From JBDNJM01 sp041687755 (GTDB taxonomy: Bacteria; Planctomycetota; UBA1135; GCA-002686595), in assembly GCA_041687755.1 (NCBI GenBank), contig JBDNJM010000121.1, positions 1 to 44,647 of the forward strand: 44,647 nucleotides of DNA. The letters are read 5' to 3'. The notes beneath the pieces were generated by a model, which did not search any database, was not told the origin of the DNA, and worked only from the letters and a program-made list of their open reading frames with translations. Positions 42,779-44,647 of the stretch are shown piece by piece (position 1 is the stretch's first letter; each line of letters begins with the position of its first letter). Made by a program: the position numbers and the translations under genes.

Positions 42779-42929
42779 AATCTATTTTTGTCCACTTTGG
42801 GGGCCGCCTGAGTGGTTTCGGGTTGGGGGCGCCCTATCGGGGGCCTCTGGCCCCACCGGATAGCCGCCCGTACCCTCCGGCGCACCCCTGAGCCCCCCGT
42901 CGCGCCGCGCTCCCCAGCCTCTACTAAAA

Positions 42930-44405
42930 GTGCACACACCCCCCCGAGTCCGTTTCGCTCCCAGCCCCACGGGCCCGCTCCACATCGGCGGCGCGCGCAC
43001 CGCCCTGTTCAACTGGGCCTTCGCTAAGGGCCGAGCGGGTGCCTTCCTGCTGCGCAGCGAGGACACCGACCGAGAGCGTTCCACAGAGGAGTCGGAGCGC
43101 GGCATCCTCGACGGACTGCGGAGCTTGGGCCTCCAGTGGGACGAGGGTCCCGACCTGGGCGGCCCGCACGCGCCGTACCGTCAGAGCGAGCGCCTCGAGA
43201 CCCACCTCGGGACGGCCGGCCAGCTGCGCCGAGCGGGCTGGGCCTACCCGTGCTTCTGCACTTCAGAGCGTCTCACCGCCCTCCGCGAGGCGGCCCAGGC
43301 GGCCAAGCAGACACCGCGCTACGACGGCCACTGCCGAGATCTGTCCGACGAGGACGCCGCGGCCAAGATCACGGCCGGGGAGCGCTTCACCCTGCGCTTC
43401 AAGCTGCCCGAGGGCGAGACGGTCTTTACCGACGCGATCCGCGGCGAGGTGACGTTCGCCCACGAAGAGCTGGACGATTGGATCATGGTCCGCGCCGACG
43501 GGTCGCCGACCTACAACTTCGTGTGCGTGTGCGACGACCTCGCGATGGGCATCACCCACGTGATCCGTGGCGAGGAGCACCTCGTTAACACGCCCAAGCA
43601 GATCCTCCTGTTCCAGGTGCTCGGCCGGGAAGTCCCGACCTTCGCGCACCTGCCGCTGATGCTGGGCAAGGGCGGCAAGAAGATGAGCAAGCGCGACAAC
43701 GACACCGCGCTCGCCGCCTACATCGCCCAGGGCTTCCCGCCCGAAGCGATCCTGAACTACCTGGCCCTGCAGGGCTGGGCGCTCGACGGCGAGACGGAGA
43801 TCTTCACCCCTGAGGTCTTGGTCGAGAACTTCCGCCTGGAGAACGTCGGCAAGTCCGGTTCGATCTTCGACCTGGAGAAGTTCTCCTGGATGGCGGGCGA
43901 GTACCTGCGCGCGGAGCCGCTCTCGCAGACCGCTGAGCGAGCGCTCCCGTTCGTGCTCGCCGCGGGGTTCACCACGGAAGCTGAGCTGCGCGCCGATTGG
44001 CCCCAGTTCGAAGCGGCGGTCGCAACGACCCGCGAGCGGGTGCGGCTCTACTCGGAGATTCCGGCGCAGCTCGCCTGGCTCTACGAGGCGGACGACGCGG
44101 TCACCTTCGACGAGAAGGCCGAGGCGAACGCGCGCAAGCACGGCGCGGAGGCACTGGCTCTGCTGGGCGAGTTCGCCGAGTGGGTGGCGCCGCGGCTCAC
44201 GGCAGGTGAGGACGCGGAGAGCCTGATCACCGCGACCAAAGCGTTCGTCAAGGAACACGGCGTCAAGTTCCCGTTCCTGTTCCAACCCCTCCGTTGCGCG
44301 TTGACCGGCAAGCCGGGCGGGCCGGAGATCGCGGACCTGATGGCCCTGCTGGGGCCGGAGCGCACGGCCGCGCGGCTGACGCACGGAGCCCGCAGGCTGG
44401 CATGA
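42930..44405 (+). CDS. gltX: Glutamate--tRNA ligase
   Basis: 491 residues, GTG start just after CTACTAAAA. Charges tRNA-Glu (and possibly tRNA-Gln, with later amidation). The class I HIGH motif is HIGGARTALFNWAFAKG after VRFAPSPTGP, and the KMSKS loop is KMSKRDNDTALAAYIAQGF. The anticodon-binding helical domain makes up the rest (about 330-490). Length and motif spacing are ordinary for the family. It is divergent from the MerR-type regulator (176-base gap) and followed by a terminator. Confidence 0.96.
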   Translation: MHTPPRVRFAPSPTGPLHIGGARTALFNWAFAKGRAGAFLLRSEDTDRERSTEESERGILDGLRSLGLQWDEGPDLGGPHAPYRQSERLETHLGTAGQLRRAGWAYPCFCTSERLTALREAAQAAKQTPRYDGHCRDLSDEDAAAKITAGERFTLRFKLPEGETVFTDAIRGEVTFAHEELDDWIMVRADGSPTYNFVCVCDDLAMGITHVIRGEEHLVNTPKQILLFQVLGREVPTFAHLPLMLGKGGKKMSKRDNDTALAAYIAQGFPPEAILNYLALQGWALDGETEIFTPEVLVENFRLENVGKSGSIFDLEKFSWMAGEYLRAEPLSQTAERALPFVLAAGFTTEAELRADWPQFEAAVATTRERVRLYSEIPAQLAWLYEADDAVTFDEKAEANARKHGAEALALLGEFAEWVAPRLTAGEDAESLITATKAFVKEHGVKFPFLFQPLRCALTGKPGGPEIADLMALLGPERTAARLTHGARRLA

Positions 44406-44408
44406 ACT

Positions 44409-44430
44409 GGCGCCTTCGGGCGCGCCTTTT
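44409..44430 (+). terminator. Terminator after gltX
   Basis: GGCGCC-TTCG-GGCGCGCC stem-loop (5-6 paired bases, UUCG-type loop) followed directly by TTTT, 4 bases after the gltX stop at 44405. Confidence 0.6.
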
Positions 44431-44577
44431 GCCGAGTCGTGATGAAGGGCGGGCGCGCCCCGGGATTCTCGAGCGAGGAGAACGCGGGCTCGAGTCTGGC
44501 GCTCGGCTTGCTCGATGTTTGCTCGAGAAAGCGACACGTGCCCCCGGACCGCGAGCGAAGCCCTCGGCATGCGCGCT

Positions 44578-44647
44578 GGGGGAAGGATACGGTGCCAGGC
44601 ACGTTTTCACCGGCCCGGGAGCTTCTCTGCCGCATGGCGGCAGAGAA
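44578..44647. repeat. Second copy of the REPIN-like palindrome, cut by window edge
   Basis: GGGGGAAGGATACGGTGCCA (44578 onward) through CACCGGC at 44614 repeats the left arm of the 10381-10509 element. The following central part differs: TTCTCTGCCGC-ATG-GCGGCAGAGAA forms an 11-bp hairpin (44623-44647) in place of the first copy's AGCCGC-TTC-GCGGCT. The expected right arm is beyond the window. Conserved arms with varying central hairpins are as expected of a dispersed inverted-repeat family. Confidence 0.85.

Noticed and set aside
1..44647. CRISPR arrays, tRNA or rRNA genes, prophage
   Set aside because: No regularly spaced short repeats, no tRNA cloverleaf and no phage structural genes could be seen on reading.

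Overview
The window is a GC-rich chromosomal segment with dense, mostly single-copy genes. It has a double-membrane transport system (Mla-type), several lipoproteins with clear lipoboxes, very long exported proteins that end in a shared beta-rich C-terminal module, and PilZ, CPXCG-type and sulfatase-like proteins. This mixture is typical of Planctomycetota, probably a poorly cultured lineage. That assignment is inference from gene content and style, because no rRNA gene is present. No prophage, CRISPR array or tRNA was found.

Layout. Positions 1-800 are the end of an IS3-family element whose transposase carries an in-frame stop. After a gene-poor stretch with a strong orphan terminator, 1203-4800 is an Mla/MCE lipid-transport operon (STAS-MlaE, MlaF, MlaD, auxiliary lipoprotein). 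5226-7029 is a recQ helicase broken by at least five lesions. 7224-10375 holds a secreted TPR-like protein, an ABC exporter and a small GGQ release-factor-like protein, followed by a perfect 52-bp inverted repeat whose left half recurs at the right edge of the window. 10520-14574 (minus) is a coupled set: a FemAB/CelD-like acetyltransferase, a membrane-anchored alkaline-phosphatase-superfamily enzyme with Thr at the nucleophile position, and a GNAT protein.

14700-17705 is a giant secreted propeller protein. 17951-20357 carries a double PilZ protein, a multi-S1-domain protein and a CPXCG protein. 20382-22948 has a CpcT/CpeT-family lipoprotein, a methyltransferase and a voltage-gated-type K+ channel with a C-terminal zinc ribbon. 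A YigZ protein and an AI-2E-family permease with a large low-complexity insertion follow. 25437-26578 is a broken lipoprotein gene, and 26604-30074 is a 1156-residue secreted GSDH/PKD/discoidin-like protein.

30178-36206 contains a zinc-ribbon membrane protein, two small paralogous-looking lipoproteins, a PA0069-type radical SAM protein, a DUF4863-like cupin protein, and a DUF3825-like protein coupled to a GT-C-like membrane protein. The right end holds queF, an esterase, adenosine deaminase, a SPASM radical SAM enzyme, a secreted beta-helix protein, a MerR-type regulator with a cobalamin-binding domain, and gltX.

Most genes are housekeeping or envelope functions. The least explained features are the dispersed REPIN-like palindrome, the Thr-nucleophile/acyltransferase cluster, the DUF3825/GT-C pair, the B12-type MerR regulator, and the two freshly decayed genes.
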